The notes under the pieces are model-generated. The model was given only the letters and a program-made list of their open reading frames with translations, did not search any database and was not told the origin of the DNA. Below are positions 17,274 through 25,315 of a DNA stretch of 64,000 nt, in pieces; the first letter of the stretch is position 1; every line of letters starts with the position of its first letter. Position numbers and translations under genes: made by a program. This DNA is from Ornithinimicrobium pekingense DSM 21552 (GTDB lineage Bacteria; Actinomycetota; Actinomycetes; Actinomycetales; Dermatophilaceae), in the NCBI RefSeq assembly GCF_000421185.1, contig NZ_ATWJ01000013.1:186001-250000 (forward strand), written 5' to 3'.

Positions 17274-18112
17274 GAAGGAAGCACTCCTTGAGTGGTGGGC
17301 GGGTCGGGATCGGTGATGGTACCCAGGTCAGGGGCCTGGACGGGGGAGGCCTCGCCCGGCACGTACAGACGCGCGCGACAGGTGGTCGGCCCGACGAACG
17401 GCTGCAGGCTGACCCGGGCGTCGGGCTCGCCGACGGCGTCGAGCGCGCCGCGCAGCAGGCCGCGGTGCACGCCGCAGACGACGTCGGGGTGGGTGTGCGC
17501 CAGGTCGAGGAAGGGGCAGTCGCGCAGGGTGATGTCGACGGCCCTCCCGTCCTCGGCGGGCTCGGTCTCGGGGGTGTAGCCCCACTCGGCCAGCAGCTCG
17601 ATGACCCCCTCCACCGCAGACCGGGAAGCCGTCGCCGGGGCGGGCGCCCCGGGCTCGGGGGCGTGCGCCGCCTCGGCCTCCTCGGCCCGGTGGCGGGCCC
17701 AGCGCACCCCCGCCTCCTCGGGCGTCATCTGCTCGGCCTCCCCGGCCGACATCGCGGAGGCCAGCAACCCGGCCAGCACCTGGTAGGGCCCGGCACCGTG
17801 CTGGGCGGTGTCGGTCTCGCCGAGCACCTGCTCGCGCAGCACGTACTTCTTGCTCGGCCGGCCCACGCCGCCGCTGCGCACGAAGTGGGACTCCAGCACA
17901 CCGCCGACCACCAGCTGGTCGACGTGGAAGCGGATCGTGGTGGTGTGCAGCCCGAGGCGCGAGCCCAGCTCGGCGGCCGTCAGCCCGACCGGACGCGTGG
18001 CCTCGTCGAGGGCGGCGAGCTCGTCCACGACGGCCCTGCGCACCGGCGAGACGAGCAGGGCCGCCCCGGCGGGCGGCTCCGGCCGCGTGGGCTGGATGGC
18101 TGGAACTGGCAC
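17270..18112 (-). CDS. ArsR-fold regulator with C-terminal cysteines, coupled to narG
   Basis: 280-residue regulator. N-terminal winged helix (VGLTAAELGSRLGLHTTTIR), then a linker, then a C-terminal domain with three cysteines spaced C-x13-C-x31-C (DCPFLDLA...VVCGVHRG...TTCRARL). This architecture resembles SufR-like iron-sulfur sensing repressors and, by position, nitrate-respiration regulators such as corynebacterial ArnR; the Fe-S ligand role is inference. I chose GTG at 18112, since AGGAGG lies 7 nt before it; a GTG at 18118 is too close to that site. Its stop overlaps the narG start, so it is probably autoregulated with narGHJI. Confidence 0.8.
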   Translation of the reverse strand: MPVPAIQPTRPEPPAGAALLVSPVRRAVVDELAALDEATRPVGLTAAELGSRLGLHTTTIRFHVDQLVVGGVLESHFVRSGGVGRPSKKYVLREQVLGETDTAQHGAGPYQVLAGLLASAMSAGEAEQMTPEEAGVRWARHRAEEAEAAHAPEPGAPAPATASRSAVEGVIELLAEWGYTPETEPAEDGRAVDITLRDCPFLDLAHTHPDVVCGVHRGLLRGALDAVGEPDARVSLQPFVGPTTCRARLYVPGEASPVQAPDLGTITDPDPPTTQGVLPS

Positions 18113-18135
18113 CTTCACCTCCTCACAAGGGCCGT

Positions 18136-18160
18136 CCGGCTCGTCGCATCGATGAGCCGG
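18136..18160. promoter_or_regulatory. Hairpin between narK and the nar regulator
   Basis: Arms CCGGCTC (18136-18142) and GAGCCGG (18154-18160) with an inner TCG/CGA pair. It sits in the 53-bp gap between narK and the regulator. It could attenuate or process the narK-narG transcript, or be an operator; no U-run follows. Confidence 0.55.
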
Positions 18161-18165
18161 TCACG

Positions 18166-19497
18166 TTACTGGGTGGTGGCGGCGAGCTCCTTGCGGAAGC
18201 CCACCAGGGTGAACAGGCCACCCCCCACGGCCACGACGGCCAGGAGCAGCAGACCGAGGGTGTAGCTGCCGAAGGCGCCGTAGATCGCGCCCATCAGCAG
18301 CGGGGGGACGAACCCGCCCAGACCGCCGGCCGCGCCGACGACACCGGTCACGGCGCCCACCCGGGCCGGCTCGACGAGCGCGGCCACCAGCGCGAAGACG
18401 GCACCGGCACCGGCACCGAGCCCGGCCGCCATGCCGAGGAAGGCGACGGTCCCGACCGGCTCCAGGGCCACGGGGTAGGTGTTGTCCCCGACGATGACGG
18501 TGGTGCCCGCCCCCACGAGGGCGGCGAGCAGCGCGAACAACCCGGTTCCGATGAGCAGGGAGGCCAGGACGAGGGTCTTGGAGAAGCGGTCGCACAGCCA
18601 GCCGCCGATGGGCCGGGCGACGACGGAGACGACGACGAAGCCGGCCATCCGCAGGGCGCCGTCACCCTTGTCCATGCCGAAGTTGTTGACCAGGTAGGTG
18701 GGCAGGTAGACGCTGAAGGCCACGAAGCCGCCGAAGGCGATGGCGTAGAGCATCGCCAGCTTCAGGGCCACCGGCTGGGCCAGCGTGTGCAGGGCGGCGG
18801 AGAGCCAGTTGCCGCCCCGGGCACCCCCGGCGCGGCCCGGGGGCACGCGCAGGACGAACCAGGCCAGCACGGCATACCCGGCGAGGAGCACCGCGACCAG
18901 CACGAAGGGGGCGGGGCGGCCGAAGGCGTTGGCCAGCTGCAGGGTGGTGAACGCGGCGACCGCGGTGCCGCCGGTGCCCATGCCGAAGATGCCGAGGGCC
19001 GCGCCGCGCCGGGCCGGGGGGTGCCAGGCGTTGACGAACGGCACGCCGACCGCGAACGAGGTGCCCCCGATGCCCAGGAAGAAGCCGCCGATGAGCAGGG
19101 CGGCGAGGTTGTCGCCGAAGAAGCCGAGGAAGAGCACCGGCAGGATGGTCAGGACCGCGACGGCCGGGAACATCACCTTGGCGCCGAGGCGGTCGGTGAG
19201 CGCGCCGGCCGGGATCCGGCCCAGGGAGCCGACGATCACCGGCGTGGCGACGACCAGCGACTGCTGCAGGGAGGTCAGGCCCAGCTCCTCGCGCAGGGTG
19301 ACCGCCAGCGGCGAGAGCAGGGCCCAGGCCCAGAAGCAGATGGCGAAGCCGAGCGTCGCCATCACGAGCATCGTCCGGGCGGTGCGGGGGTCGGGCTCGC
19401 CCGTCGCGGCGGCCGTGCCGGCCCCGGCTGGGGCGGCAGCAGGTGCGCCGGGGTCGGGGGCGGGCGTGCCGACGTCGCGGCTCGGGGAGTCAGTCAT
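18166..19497 (-). CDS. narK: Nitrate/nitrite MFS transporter
   Basis: Twelve-TM major facilitator (443 residues from the ATG at 19497) that imports nitrate and/or exports nitrite. The Ala/Pro/Gly-rich N-terminal tail precedes TM1 (LGFAICFWAWALLSPL). MFS loop GRIPAGALTDRLGAK and the nitrate-signature region FAVGVPFVNAWHPPARRGAA are visible. First gene of the minus-strand nar block; the promoter must be in the AT-rich gap that it shares with the divergent NO-related genes. Direction of transport cannot be read from sequence. Confidence 0.92.
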   Translation of the reverse strand: MTDSPSRDVGTPAPDPGAPAAAPAGAGTAAATGEPDPRTARTMLVMATLGFAICFWAWALLSPLAVTLREELGLTSLQQSLVVATPVIVGSLGRIPAGALTDRLGAKVMFPAVAVLTILPVLFLGFFGDNLAALLIGGFFLGIGGTSFAVGVPFVNAWHPPARRGAALGIFGMGTGGTAVAAFTTLQLANAFGRPAPFVLVAVLLAGYAVLAWFVLRVPPGRAGGARGGNWLSAALHTLAQPVALKLAMLYAIAFGGFVAFSVYLPTYLVNNFGMDKGDGALRMAGFVVVSVVARPIGGWLCDRFSKTLVLASLLIGTGLFALLAALVGAGTTVIVGDNTYPVALEPVGTVAFLGMAAGLGAGAGAVFALVAALVEPARVGAVTGVVGAAGGLGGFVPPLLMGAIYGAFGSYTLGLLLLAVVAVGGGLFTLVGFRKELAATTQ

Positions 19498-19571
19498 CAA
19501 CGGTTCACTTTCGGCGTCGAGCTGTGCGGGCAGGGGGCGTGCGTGGTGCCGGTCCGTCGGGGTCGGACACT

Positions 19572-19627
19572 ACGGAGCATAGTGGACGACGGACTCCGTT
19601 GTTTAGTTTATATTGGATCTGTCCGTC
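19572..19627. promoter_or_regulatory. Shared divergent promoter region narK / DUF2249 operon
   Basis: AT-rich island with TATATT at 19609-19614 as a plausible plus-strand -10. Palindrome ACGGA-C-TCCGT at 19589-19599, and a perfect 7-bp inverted repeat GACGGAC (19588-19594) / GTCCGTC (19621-19627) flanking the -10 region; a further ACGGAG lies at 19572. Likely contact points of a regulator that coordinates nar and nir genes. Confidence 0.6.
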
Positions 19628-19658
19628 AAACTCCCCCACGACCCGCGAAGGACTCCTC

Positions 19659-19970
19659 ATGAGCGACACCACCGCCCCCGCCGGCACCACCGCGCTGCCC
19701 CTCACCGACCGCAGCGGCTGCGCCTGCGGCTGCACCGACGAGGGCGTGCCCGCGCTCGACGCCCGCGAGATCCCCCACGCGATCCGTCACGCGACGATCT
19801 TCGGGGCGCTCTCCGGCCTGCGCCCGGGCCAGCAGATGGACCTGGTCGCCCCGCACGACCCGCTGCCGCTGCTCGCCCAGATCACCGACCGCGAGGGCGA
19901 GGCCATCACCTGGGACTACCGGGTCCGCGGCCCGGAGGCCTGGACCCTGCGCTTCACCCGCTCCGCCTGA
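19659..19970 (+). CDS. DUF2249 domain protein
   Basis: Small soluble protein (103 residues). The conserved DUF2249 core runs from DAREIPHAIRHATIFGALSGL through LLAQITDREG to WTLRFTR; the fold is TusA-like. A Cys-rich SGCACGCTDEG stretch precedes it and could bind metal or carry sulfur. Start ATG at 19659 has GAAGGA 8 nt upstream. Only 2 nt before the hemerythrin gene. DUF2249 and hemerythrin genes often sit together beside NO and nitrite respiration genes; the molecular function is not established. Confidence 0.85.
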   Translation: MSDTTAPAGTTALPLTDRSGCACGCTDEGVPALDAREIPHAIRHATIFGALSGLRPGQQMDLVAPHDPLPLLAQITDREGEAITWDYRVRGPEAWTLRFTRSA

Positions 19971-19972
19971 CG

Positions 19973-20476
19973 ATGTGCACCTACTGCGGCTGCGAGTCGA
20001 TCCAGGTGATCGGCCGGTTCATGGCCGAGCACACCGAGATCATCAACGCCGCCGGCGAGCTGCGCCGGGCCTGCGAGGGCGGCCGCGCCCCGCAGGTCGC
20101 GGCGGCCGTCGACCGGGTCGAGGCGCTCCTGCACCCGCACACCCGCGACGAGGAGACCGGCCTGTTCGCCGTGATGCGCCGCCAGGAGGAGTTCACCGAC
20201 CACATCGACAGCCTGTGCTCGGAGCACACCACGCTCGACGCGCAGCTCGAGGCGATCCGCAGGGCCGGCGCCGGTGTCGACCCGGCGCTCGTCGACACCT
20301 TCCTGCACGACCTGCGTCACCACATCGACCGGGAGGACAACGGCCTGTTCCCCGCGGCGGCGATCGCGCTGGACGGCCCCGACTGGGCCGAGGTCGACGA
20401 GGCGACGCCGGCTCCGGCCCCGCGTGCCCCGGCCCCGCCGGCCGGGGCACGGGGACAGGCACCGGACCGGGGATGA
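19973..20476 (+). CDS. Hemerythrin-domain protein
   Basis: 167-residue four-helix di-iron protein. Ligand-bearing helices: AEHTEIINAAGELR, HPHTRDEETGLFAVM, DHIDSLCSEHTTLD and HDLRHHIDREDNGLFPAA. It starts with a Cys motif, MCTYCGCES, and ends in a Pro/Ala-rich tail. Such proteins bind O2 or NO or act in Fe-S repair; next to a nitrite reductase, NO binding or protection is the likeliest role. ATGA overlap with the next gene shows tight coupling. Confidence 0.87.
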   Translation: MCTYCGCESIQVIGRFMAEHTEIINAAGELRRACEGGRAPQVAAAVDRVEALLHPHTRDEETGLFAVMRRQEEFTDHIDSLCSEHTTLDAQLEAIRRAGAGVDPALVDTFLHDLRHHIDREDNGLFPAAAIALDGPDWAEVDEATPAPAPRAPAPPAGARGQAPDRG

Positions 20477-21642
20477 GCCGGAGCACGGGCCTCGCCGGCC
20501 GGAGCCCACGCTGGGCCCCGCTGCTCATCGTCGGGGGCGGGCTGGCCCTGCTGGCCGGCCTGGACGCCGCGCTCACCCTGGCCGGTCTGCCCGCCCCCGT
20601 CGGCAGCGCGCGGCTCGCGGTCCTGCACGGGCCGCTCATGGTGCTGGGCTTCCTCGGCACCGTCATCGCCCTCGAGCGTGCCGTCGCGCTGCGCACGACG
20701 TGGTCCCTGCTCGCCCCCGCCCTGCTCGGCGCCGGCGCCCTCGCCCTGGTCCTGCTGCCCCGGCCGCTGCTCGGACGGCTGCTGCTCGTGCAGGGCATGC
20801 TGCTGCTCGTCGTGGTCTACCTCGCGCTCTGGCGCCGCAACGGGGACCTGCTCGTGGCCGTCCAGGCCCTCGGCGCGGTGCTCGCAGCCGCGGCCGCGCT
20901 CTTGCTCACCCGCCTCGAGGTGGCCACCGTGGTGCCGCTGCTCGTCGGCTTCGTCGTGCTGACCATCGGCGCGGAGCGCGTCGAGCTGGCCAGGCTGGCG
21001 ATGCCTGACGGTGCCCGGCGCACCCTCACCGCCCACGCCACCGGCCTCACCGGCGCCGCCCTGACGGCCGTGCTGTGGCCGGTGACGGGCGGGCGCCTGC
21101 TGGGCCTGTCGCTGCTGCTCCTGACGGCCTGGCTCGTCCGGCACGACGTGGCCCGCCGGCTGGTCCGCACGAGCGGGCTGCCGCGCTTCGCCGCCGCCGC
21201 GCTGCTCACGGGCTACTCCTGGCTGGGGGTCGCCGGGCTGGGCCTGGTGCTGCTGGGGTCCCCGGCCGTCTCCCCCGCCGGTTACGACATCGTGGTCCAC
21301 GCCACCTTCCTCGGCTTCGCGATGTCGATGATCCTGGCCCACGCCCCGGTGATCCTGCCGGCCGTGCTGCGGGTCCGCCTGCCCTACACCGCCGTGATGT
21401 GGGGCCCGTTGGTCCTGCTGCACGTCACGCTGCTGGGCCGGGTCCTCACGGTGGCCGCCGGCACGACGGCCGGCTGGCACGCCGCGCTCGTGGGCAACGT
21501 CGCCGCCGTCCTCCTCTTCGTCGCCGTCGCGGTCCTCACCGCGGTCGGCGCCCGGCGCCGCCCGAGCGGGCGCGCACGCCATACCCCTCGCCCCTCCCCC
21601 GCCCCGACGACCGAGGACCACGCGCCCGCATGCCTGCCCTGA
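20473..21642 (+). CDS. NnrS-like polytopic membrane protein
   Basis: 389 residues with about twelve hydrophobic helices. His-containing helices LHGPLMVLGFLGTVIALERA and VHATFLGFAMSMILAHAPVI resemble the haem/Cu-binding NnrS family associated with NO metabolism, but the match is by pattern only. A basic, Pro-rich tail follows the last helix. Overlaps the hemerythrin stop by ATGA and the nirK-fusion start by 13 nt, so all four genes form one translationally coupled unit. Alternative: an uncharacterised quinol- or haem-binding membrane partner for nitrite reductase. Confidence 0.7.
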   Translation: MSRSTGLAGRSPRWAPLLIVGGGLALLAGLDAALTLAGLPAPVGSARLAVLHGPLMVLGFLGTVIALERAVALRTTWSLLAPALLGAGALALVLLPRPLLGRLLLVQGMLLLVVVYLALWRRNGDLLVAVQALGAVLAAAAALLLTRLEVATVVPLLVGFVVLTIGAERVELARLAMPDGARRTLTAHATGLTGAALTAVLWPVTGGRLLGLSLLLLTAWLVRHDVARRLVRTSGLPRFAAAALLTGYSWLGVAGLGLVLLGSPAVSPAGYDIVVHATFLGFAMSMILAHAPVILPAVLRVRLPYTAVMWGPLVLLHVTLLGRVLTVAAGTTAGWHAALVGNVAAVLLFVAVAVLTAVGARRRPSGRARHTPRPSPAPTTEDHAPACLP

Positions 21643-24368
21643 CCAGCCCTGCCGCTCCCCCCACCGCACGACCGACCGGTCCCGCCCGCCCCGGCGGCGC
21701 CCGGGGCCGGTGGCCGATGCGCGACTACCCCGGCGTGCTGTGGATGGTGCTCGCCGTGGTCATGACGTTCGTGCACCCCTTCGTGCCGGGCTCCCGCTGG
21801 CTCATGGTGCACCTGGTCCTGCTGGGCGCCCTGACGCACTCGATCATGGTGTGGAGCACCCACTTCACCCAGGCGCTGCTCAAGACCGCGCCTGGGCTGG
21901 ACGAGCGGCGCCAGCAGAACCGCCGCCTCGTCCTGCTCCTCGTCGGCACCTCGACCACCCTGGTCGGCGTGCCCACCGCGCAGTGGTGGGTCACCGCGAC
22001 CGGGGCGGCCCTGGTCACCGCCGCCGTCGTCTGGCACGGCGTCCAGCTCTTCCGCCGGCTGCGCTCGGCGCTCCCGGGCCGGTTCCGGGTGACGGTGCGC
22101 TACTACCTGGCCGCCGCGGTCTGCCTGCCGGTCGGCGTCGCCCTGGGCGCCACCCTCGCGCTCGGCCTCGACGACGCGGCGCACGGGCGCATCCTGCTGG
22201 CGCACATCACCGTCAACGTCCTGGGCTGGGTCGGCCTGACCGTCACCGGCACCCTGCTGACCCTGTGGCCGACGATGTTGCGCACCCCGATCGGGGCCGA
22301 CGCGGAGCGGCGTGCACGCCAGGCCCTGCCCGGGCTCGCCGGTGCCGTCGCGCTGCTGGTCGCCGGTGCCCTCGCCGACCTGCGCTGGGTCACGGTCGCC
22401 GCGCTGGGCCTGTATGCCGTGGCGCTGCTGTGGTGGGCCTCCGCCGTCCTCGCGCCGGTCCGGACCGCCCGCCCCCGCGAGTTCGCCCCCGCCTCGGTCG
22501 GCCTGTCGCTCCTGTGGTGGCTGGTCGCCATCGTGGTCATCCTCGTGCGGCTGTCGACCACGCGGACCTGGGCCGAGTTCACCGACGGCTTCGGCACCAC
22601 GAGCGCCATCCTCGTCGTGGGGTTCGCAGCCCAGCTGCTGCCCGGCGCGCTGTCCTACCTGGTCCCGTCGGTGCTCGGCGGCGGCAAGACGGTCGTGCGC
22701 GCCGGTCAGGCGTGGTTCGACCGGTGGGGCACCGCGCGGCTGGTCGTCGTCAACGGCGGCCTGCTCCTGTGCCTGCTGCCCGTCCCGAGCATCGTCCGGG
22801 TGATCCTGTCGGTGCTCGTCGTCCTCGCCCTCGCCGCCTTCGTCCCGCTGATGCTCGGGGGGATCCACGCCGCGGTGCGTGCCAGGAAGGAGGTGGAGGC
22901 GGCCCGGGCGCGGGGCGAGCGTCCGGCCGGGTCGAGTCCGACGCCCGGCACCCCCGCCGGCGAGCCGGACCGGATGCCCTCGGTCTGGTCCGGCGGGCAG
23001 CTGGTGGCCGCGGTGTCCGCGCTGGTGCTGGCCGTGTCGGTCGGCGTCGCGCTGGACCCCGCCGCTGCCGGGCTGCCGGGGGGCACGACCGGCGGGGCCG
23101 CCGCGGTCGTGGCGACCGGCAGCACCACCACGGTGCAGGTGTCCGCGGTCGACATGCGCTTCGAGCCGGCGCGCATCGAGGTCCCCCGCGGGGACCGCCT
23201 CGTCGTCGAGCTGACCAACACCGACCCCACCAACGTGCACGACCTGCAGGTGCTTGGCGAGCGCACGCCCCGCCTCGCGCCCGGCGAGTCGGCCACGCTC
23301 GACCTCGGCGTCGTCGGGGAGACGGCGCAGGGGTGGTGCACCATCGTCGGCCACCGGCAGATGGGCATGGTCCTGGACGTCGTGGTGACCGGGGACGGCG
23401 GGGCGCCGGTCGCCGCGACCGACCACACCGGGCACGGCGACGCTGCCGTCGGCGTCGGCGGCCCCGCCGCGGTGCGCCTGGACCCTGCCGCCACCGTGAC
23501 CGACCCGGTCGACCCCGTCCTGCCCCCGCTCACCACCCCGGCCGGCACCACGCACCGGCTCACGCTGACCGCGACCGAGGAGGAGCTCGAGGTCGCGCCC
23601 GGCGTGACGCAGGTCCGCTGGACCTTCGACGGGCAGGTGCCCGGCCCCACGCTGCGCGGCAGGGTCGGTGACACCTTCGAGGTCACGCTCGTCAACGACG
23701 GGACGATGGGCCATTCCATCGACTTCCACGCGGGGGCGCTCGCGCCGGACAGGCCGATGCGCACCATCCCGCCCGGTGAGTCGCTGGTCTACACCTTCAC
23801 CGCCGAGCGGGCCGGCATCTGGATGTACCACTGCTCGACCATGCCGATGAGCAGCCACATCGCCGCCGGCATGCACGGTGCGGTCATCATCGAGCCCGAG
23901 GAGGGACTGCCCGCGGTCGACCGCGAGTACCTGCTCGTCCAGTCCGAGGTCCACCTCTCACCGGGCACCGGGCAGGGCGAGGCGCCCGCCGCCGAGGTGG
24001 ACGCCGCCTCGATCGCGGCCGAGCAGCCCACCTTCGTCACCTTCAACGGCATCGCCGACCAGTACGACGAGCACATGCTCGCGGCGCGGGTCGGCGAGCG
24101 GGTGCGGCTGTGGGTGCTGGACGCCGGGCCGAGCCGGCCGACCTCCTTCCACGTCGTGGGCGGCCAGTTCGACACCGTCTACGCCGAGGGCGCCTACTCC
24201 CTCGGCCCCGAGGCCGGCGGGGCAGGCGCCCAGGCCCTGGGGCTGCAGGCAGCCCAGGGCGGCTTCGTGGAGCTGACTTTCCCGCAGGAGGGCCACTACC
24301 CCCTGGTGTCGCACATCATGGTCGACGCCGAGCGCGGCGCCCACGGGTTCGTGCGCGTGACCGGCTGA
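21630..24368 (+). CDS. nirK: Membrane-cupredoxin-copper nitrite reductase fusion
   Basis: 912-residue, three-part protein reducing nitrite to NO. Residues about 30-440: His-rich membrane domain of roughly ten TMs (HPFVPGSRWLMVHLVLLGAL; ILLAHITVNVLGWVGLTVTG). Residues about 500-590: cupredoxin with a complete type-1 Cu set (VHDLQ ... WCTIVGHRQMGM). Residues about 630-912: two-domain NirK of the AniA type with GHSIDFHAG, IWMYHCSTMPMSSHIAAGMHG (His734, Cys735, and the Met of the type-1 site) and TSFHVVGGQFD (type-2 His). The fusion suggests an internal electron path from membrane quinol or haem through the cupredoxin to NirK. ATG at 21630 overlaps the upstream gene; the stop is 2 nt from the convergent glycosyltransferase. 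Confidence 0.9.
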   Translation: MPALTSPAAPPTARPTGPARPGGARGRWPMRDYPGVLWMVLAVVMTFVHPFVPGSRWLMVHLVLLGALTHSIMVWSTHFTQALLKTAPGLDERRQQNRRLVLLLVGTSTTLVGVPTAQWWVTATGAALVTAAVVWHGVQLFRRLRSALPGRFRVTVRYYLAAAVCLPVGVALGATLALGLDDAAHGRILLAHITVNVLGWVGLTVTGTLLTLWPTMLRTPIGADAERRARQALPGLAGAVALLVAGALADLRWVTVAALGLYAVALLWWASAVLAPVRTARPREFAPASVGLSLLWWLVAIVVILVRLSTTRTWAEFTDGFGTTSAILVVGFAAQLLPGALSYLVPSVLGGGKTVVRAGQAWFDRWGTARLVVVNGGLLLCLLPVPSIVRVILSVLVVLALAAFVPLMLGGIHAAVRARKEVEAARARGERPAGSSPTPGTPAGEPDRMPSVWSGGQLVAAVSALVLAVSVGVALDPAAAGLPGGTTGGAAAVVATGSTTTVQVSAVDMRFEPARIEVPRGDRLVVELTNTDPTNVHDLQVLGERTPRLAPGESATLDLGVVGETAQGWCTIVGHRQMGMVLDVVVTGDGGAPVAATDHTGHGDAAVGVGGPAAVRLDPAATVTDPVDPVLPPLTTPAGTTHRLTLTATEEELEVAPGVTQVRWTFDGQVPGPTLRGRVGDTFEVTLVNDGTMGHSIDFHAGALAPDRPMRTIPPGESLVYTFTAERAGIWMYHCSTMPMSSHIAAGMHGAVIIEPEEGLPAVDREYLLVQSEVHLSPGTGQGEAPAAEVDAASIAAEQPTFVTFNGIADQYDEHMLAARVGERVRLWVLDAGPSRPTSFHVVGGQFDTVYAEGAYSLGPEAGGAGAQALGLQAAQGGFVELTFPQEGHYPLVSHIMVDAERGAHGFVRVTG

Positions 24369-24370
24369 GC

Positions 24371-25225
24371 TCAGACCGCGACGTAGCCGCCGGTCTCCGC
24401 CCGCTGCAGCACGCCGGCGCCGAGCAGCCGGTCGATCATCGGGTGGTCGGGGTCGGTCCCCCAGCGCGCGCGCCAGGTCGCGGCGTGCCGCAGGGCGATG
24501 CGCAGCTCGTCGGCCGTGTCCGGCGCGGGCACGGGCTGCAGGTATGAGGCCGCGCCCCCCACCCACACCAGGGAGCCGCCGGCGTCACCCACCTTGCGCG
24601 CGAAGTCGGCGTCCTCCAGGCCGTGACCGGTGTAGTCGGGGCAGAAGCCGCCGACGTCGGCGAAGTCCCGCGCGGTCATCGCGAAGGCGCACCCGCGGAA
24701 GTGGCCCCAGTCCGGCTCGTGCAGCAGCTGGCCCGGCTCCAGCACCGGGTCGCTACCGGTGGGCGTGGCGATCTCGGCCAGGTGACCGAAGGGGTAGCCC
24801 AGCGCCTCGTTCTCCAGCGGAGGCAGGTGCAGCAGCGGGCCCTGCCAGACCACCGGCCCGCTCACCCCGTCCGGGGCGCCGGTGGTGACGGCGTCGGCAT
24901 ACCGCTCGAGCGCGCGCTTGCCGGGGATGACGTCGCCACCCATGAAGACCAGCAGGTCAGCGCCCTCCTCGACCGCGGCCTCGGCAGCGGCGTTGCGGGC
25001 CTGCGCCAGCGGGAGCGCACGGCGGTCGGACTGCACCGGTCGGACCACCGTGCGCCACCGGTCGGTGCCCAGGGGCAGGCGGCCCCTCGTCAGGTCACGG
25101 TCGCCCATCGACACGACGCTGTGCACGACGGGAGGGACGGAACCGACGGACAACCCGTCCACCTGGCCGAGGAGGTGCTCATGGCGTCCCTTGGCCATGG
25201 TCAGAACTGCGATCGTCGAAGACAC
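24371..25225 (-). CDS. Family 2-type glycosyltransferase
   Basis: 284-residue GT-A fold enzyme. N-terminal strand STIAVLTMAKGRHEHLLGQV starts the nucleotide-binding fold; DLLVFMGGDVIPG has Asp residues near the usual metal-binding (DxD) position; GCAFAMTARDFADVGGFCPD and HGLEDADFARKV are the acceptor-side ED motif region of galactosyltransferase-like GT2/GT7-C proteins. GTG start at 25225 has no ribosome-binding site but TAGTGT lies 7 nt upstream (25238-25233), indicating a leaderless transcript. Acceptor unknown. Divergent from the response regulator. Confidence 0.83.
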   Translation of the reverse strand: MSSTIAVLTMAKGRHEHLLGQVDGLSVGSVPPVVHSVVSMGDRDLTRGRLPLGTDRWRTVVRPVQSDRRALPLAQARNAAAEAAVEEGADLLVFMGGDVIPGKRALERYADAVTTGAPDGVSGPVVWQGPLLHLPPLENEALGYPFGHLAEIATPTGSDPVLEPGQLLHEPDWGHFRGCAFAMTARDFADVGGFCPDYTGHGLEDADFARKVGDAGGSLVWVGGAASYLQPVPAPDTADELRIALRHAATWRARWGTDPDHPMIDRLLGAGVLQRAETGGYVAV

Positions 25226-25315
25226 GCTCCAGACACTAGTCCTGGTGCCGCGAGGTCCAGTACCCCCTTGAGGGTGGGACCTGCACCGGCTCTGACGAGG
25301 GAATAGACTGCTTCG

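Noticed and set aside
13386-17291. Very long plus-strand open frame opposite narG
   Set aside because: A by-product of GC-rich codon usage; its sequence is low-complexity Val/Arg/Asp/Gly/His with no domain, while narG is fully conserved. The same holds for long frames opposite the MMPL, fdhA and selB genes.
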